Source of the DNA: Paraburkholderia metrosideri
GTDB lineage: Bacteria; Pseudomonadota; Gammaproteobacteria; Burkholderiales; Burkholderiaceae
NCBI RefSeq assembly: GCF_904848625.1
Contig: NZ_CAJHCP010000001.1
Coordinates: 620,001 to 684,000 of the forward strand
Length of the DNA stretch: 64,000 nt
Direction: 5' to 3'
Both the position numbers and the translations under genes were made by a program. Positions within the stretch are counted from its first letter, which is position 1. Every line of letters starts with the position of its first letter. Positions 62,110 to 64,000 of the stretch are shown here, piece after piece. The notes under the pieces were generated by a model. The model was not told the origin of the DNA. It made no database searches and worked only from the letters and a program-made list of their open reading frames with translations.

Positions 62110-62454
62110 ATGAACACTTCACGAAACCGCTGGATGTCGCTGGCGATCGTTGCAGGCCTGGGGATTGGTGCATCGTCGGCCGCTATGGCTCACGTCGATG
62201 TCGGTGTGAACATCGGCGTACCCGGTGTCGTGGTCGCGGCGCCCGAGCCGGTCTATGCACCGCCGCCACCACCGGTCTATGCACCGGCGCCAGTCGTCGT
62301 GGTGAGCCCCGGCTGGCACGGCGATCGTTACTACGACGGCCATCGTTACTGGGAACGCCGCGATTGGGACGCACATCACCACGATGGACGCGAGTGGCAT
62401 GACGCGCGCGGCCCGCATGGCCATGGTGACGACCGCGACCGCGGCTATCACTAA
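62110..62454 (+). CDS. Exported PXPV/His-rich protein
   Basis: 114 residues. Signal peptide (LAIVAGLGIGASSAAMA), then GVNIGVPGVVVAAPEPVYAP with a Pro-Val-Tyr repeat typical of small Burkholderia secreted proteins, and a His/Asp/Arg-rich tail (HHHDGREWHDARGPHGHG) that could bind metal. The role is unknown. It is probably cotranscribed with the lipoprotein gene. Confidence 0.85.
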   Translation: MNTSRNRWMSLAIVAGLGIGASSAAMAHVDVGVNIGVPGVVVAAPEPVYAPPPPPVYAPAPVVVVSPGWHGDRYYDGHRYWERRDWDAHHHDGREWHDARGPHGHGDDRDRGYH

Positions 62455-62532
62455 TGCATCGGCTGGAGCGGCTTCGATCAGGAAGCCGTTCCGCGCCCGC
62501 ATTCGCGTCACTCACTTTGCAGGAGCGACGAT

Positions 62533-62781
62533 ATGCTACGCAGCGATCCACGACGAGTAACGGCGCAGGTCGACGGCACGCTCATCTGCGCTGAATATAG
62601 CGAGCAGACCGGGCAATTGTGTTTGCGACAGGACGGCACGCTATTGCGCGAATGGTTTCCGCCGCACTCGTGGATGGCGATCGCTTCAGTGGCGGGTGCG
62701 CGACATTGGGGCACGCGGCCTAGTGATGATGATCTGATGGCGCTACTGCGCAACGAGCTGGTGTTGTTGCGAGTACTCTGA
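62533..62781 (+). CDS. Small protein of unknown function
   Basis: 82 residues, mixed alpha/beta composition with two Trp, and no signal or membrane segment. GGAGCGACG precedes the ATG. I do not recognise the family. It is the last plus-strand gene of the small exported cluster and ends just before a strong terminator. Confidence 0.65.
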   Translation: MLRSDPRRVTAQVDGTLICAEYSEQTGQLCLRQDGTLLREWFPPHSWMAIASVAGARHWGTRPSDDDLMALLRNELVLLRVL

Positions 62782-62793
62782 GAATAGATATGC

Positions 62794-62836
62794 AAAAGCG
62801 CGCGGCGAGCTCAATGCTCGTCGCGCGCTTTTTTTC
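62794..62836. terminator. Bidirectional terminator
   Basis: GCGCGCGGCGAGC-TCAAT-GCTCGTCGCGCGC stem (one mismatch) with a four-A run on the left and a T-run on the right. It ends the plus-strand cluster and probably the minus-strand gene at 62883. Confidence 0.92.
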
Positions 62837-62882
62837 TTTCCGGTGGACTGCTTCGTTATGCGCCTACGTTGATAAATAACGC

Positions 62883-63131
62883 TTAACGTGCGTTGTAAAT
62901 CGGCGGGGAATACGAGCTGACCGTCGTGCTGCCGCCGCGGCCGGATTGCCATGTGCCGTGGCTGCCTGAACCATAACCGCTATCGGCTTGGGCTTTATTC
63001 TGCTGACCGGACACCTGAGCTTGCGTGGTCTGCGATTCTTGTGATTCGGGTTGATTTGCCGACTGCGCAAACGATGCAACCGGCGCGGCAAGAACGACAG
63101 CGATAGCAACAGCTTGAATGAGCGACTTCAT
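62883..63131 (-). CDS. DUF4148-like small exported protein
   Basis: 82 residues: signal peptide (LIQAVAIAVVLAAPVASFAQS) and a Gln/Ser/Gly-rich mature part (SGYGSGSHGTWQSGRGGSTT). The signal region is of the DUF4148 type common in Burkholderia, which these genomes carry in many copies. The function is unknown. It is monocistronic, between the terminator and the MFS gene. Confidence 0.8.
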   Translation of the reverse strand: MKSLIQAVAIAVVLAAPVASFAQSANQPESQESQTTQAQVSGQQNKAQADSGYGSGSHGTWQSGRGGSTTVSSYSPPIYNAR

Positions 63132-63265
63132 GAAACCACCTCCACGGATTGTCTGCGTGCGGGCTGCCGGTGCAACTTGTGCGACAGCGATGGAGCCAGT
63201 GTAAGTGCCGCGCAGTAACGGATAAATCCATCAATCATGAATTCACTGTTGTGTTTGGCACGACA

Positions 63266-63293
63266 ATGAAAAACGGCCGCCCTCAGCCGCCGT
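63266..63293 (-). terminator. Weak terminator after the MFS gene
   Basis: ACGGC/GCCGT stem with a GC-rich loop and five T on the minus strand, 32 nt after the MFS stop. Confidence 0.4.
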
Positions 63294-63324
63294 CATAAGA
63301 GCGACCGCTTTTGCAACGCAGCAA

Positions 63325-63999
63325 TCATTTCACCGCAATAGCCGCAACCGTGCGTTCCGACGCAGATTTATCGTCGGGTACACGTCGCATCATCAGATAC
63401 ACACCGCTGGCCGCGATGACCGCCGGCACGCAAAGCAGGCTGAACACCGCGCCGAATTGCCAGCCAAGCCCCATTAGCGCCGCGCCAACCAGCGCCCCTG
63501 CCACACCGCCAATGCGGCCGACCCCCAACATCCACGCAACGCCTGTTGCCCGCGCGTGCGTCGGATAGAAACTCGCGGCGAGCGCCGACATCGACGTGAC
63601 TGCGCTGGTAGCCACGGTTCCCGTGAGGAAAATCAGTGTGCCGAGCCAGATGTGATGGCCGACGCCTTGCCCCACCAGCAAGACGAGTAAGCCCACGAGT
63701 ACATAAGTCAATGCCACGACTCGGTGTCCGACGAAGCGGTCCATGATCCAGCCGACGCACAGGTTGCCGAGTACGCCACCGAGTGGAAATAGCGATGTCA
63801 TCAATGCCGCTTTTTCACTGGAAAAACCGGTGTCTTTGAACAGCGTCGGCAGCCAGTTGGTGAGCAGATAGTAGATCAGCAGACCCATGAAATACGCGAG
63901 CCACAGCATCAACGTGCCAAAGCGGTAGCGCGATGAGAGGACGACTGCGAGTGCCCATTGAGCGCGTGTACCAGGGCCGCCGCGTTCCTTCGCATCAGA
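63325..63999 (-). CDS. MFS transporter, C-terminal half (aromatic-acid:H+ symporter type)
   Basis: The frame is open to the window edge, so the N-terminal half (about 220 residues) is missing here. The 224 visible residues hold the central loop and membrane segments 7-12 (LMLWLAYFMGLLIYYLLTNWLPTLF onward), with GWIMDRFVGHRV in the 8-9 loop and MLGVGRIGGVAGALVGAAL. It resembles PcaK/BenK-type permeases for aromatic acids. The start is outside the window. Confidence 0.88.
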   Translation of the reverse strand, partial: SDAKERGGPGTRAQWALAVVLSSRYRFGTLMLWLAYFMGLLIYYLLTNWLPTLFKDTGFSSEKAALMTSLFPLGGVLGNLCVGWIMDRFVGHRVVALTYVLVGLLVLLVGQGVGHHIWLGTLIFLTGTVATSAVTSMSALAASFYPTHARATGVAWMLGVGRIGGVAGALVGAALMGLGWQFGAVFSLLCVPAVIAASGVYLMMRRVPDDKSASERTVAAIAVK

Positions 64000-64000
64000 A

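Overview
The window is high-GC DNA from a betaproteobacterium, most probably Burkholderiaceae (Burkholderia/Paraburkholderia type). The reasons are the hopanoid side-chain genes (hpnJ, hpnI, an hpnL-like gene), small Burkholderia-type secreted proteins (a DUF4148-like protein and a PXPV/His-rich protein), the many LysR regulators, and the phnW/phnX and MoxR-DUF58-VWA layouts. I see no rRNA, tRNA, CRISPR array or intact insertion sequence. Genes are dense and many operons use 4-nt ATGA/GTGA start-stop overlaps.

Layout. 1-8.2 kb: a BamA-type outer-membrane assembly protein (5' end outside the window), then DUF2760 and two Hsp70-family genes. 8.2-9.9 kb: a small unknown gene and a GAF-GGDEF diguanylate cyclase. 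10.2-18.3 kb: a cytosine-deaminase-like amidohydrolase and a LysR gene facing a six-gene leftward operon: Fe(II)/2OG oxygenase, alpha/beta hydrolase, BMP-type binding protein, Rieske-less oxygenase, Rieske-ferredoxin fusion and GST-like protein. The last three match the parts of the NdmCDE N-demethylase complex of Pseudomonas putida CBB5, but the NdmD-like protein has lost its flavin/NADH module. 18.5-24.6 kb: Amj-type lipid II flippase, LysR, phosphonate genes phnX and phnW with a divergent LysR, and an SDR dehydrogenase. 24.9-26.8 kb: a TauE/SafE exporter with a 28-residue hydrophobic peptide behind it and a divergent LysR.

26.9-33.2 kb: a leftward MoxR-DUF58-DUF4381-VWA-VWA/TPR-BatD operon. 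33.5-39.3 kb: a membrane-anchored formylglycine-generating enzyme homologue, an exported arylsulfatase and a membrane-fused spermidine-synthase-like protein. 39.6-41.5 kb: CopC, an exported barrel-like protein and DUF2946 (copper-type group). 41.6-43.8 kb: a membrane-anchored TAXI binding protein and ProQ. 43.9-49.7 kb: two OmpR-type two-component systems flanking a decayed RND efflux gene. 49.8-53.5 kb: hopanoid genes without hpnK. 53.9-56.9 kb: a sulfonate/nitrate-type ABC transporter. 57.1-64 kb: cold-shock protein, succinate-semialdehyde-type dehydrogenase, GNAT, KdgT permease, small His-rich and secreted proteins, and the C-terminal half of an MFS transporter cut by the window edge.

Two threads cross the window. 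(1) A 17-bp box of two CTTAAG-like half-sites around an invariant GAAAC spacer occurs at 8598, 46069, 47540 and 53625. It lies before both response regulators, hpnJ and the small unknown gene, which suggests a PmrA/QseB-like regulon reaching hopanoid modification. (2) Short perfect or near-perfect tandem repeats (6, 8, 9, 12 and 15 bp units) cluster at gene starts and gene borders.
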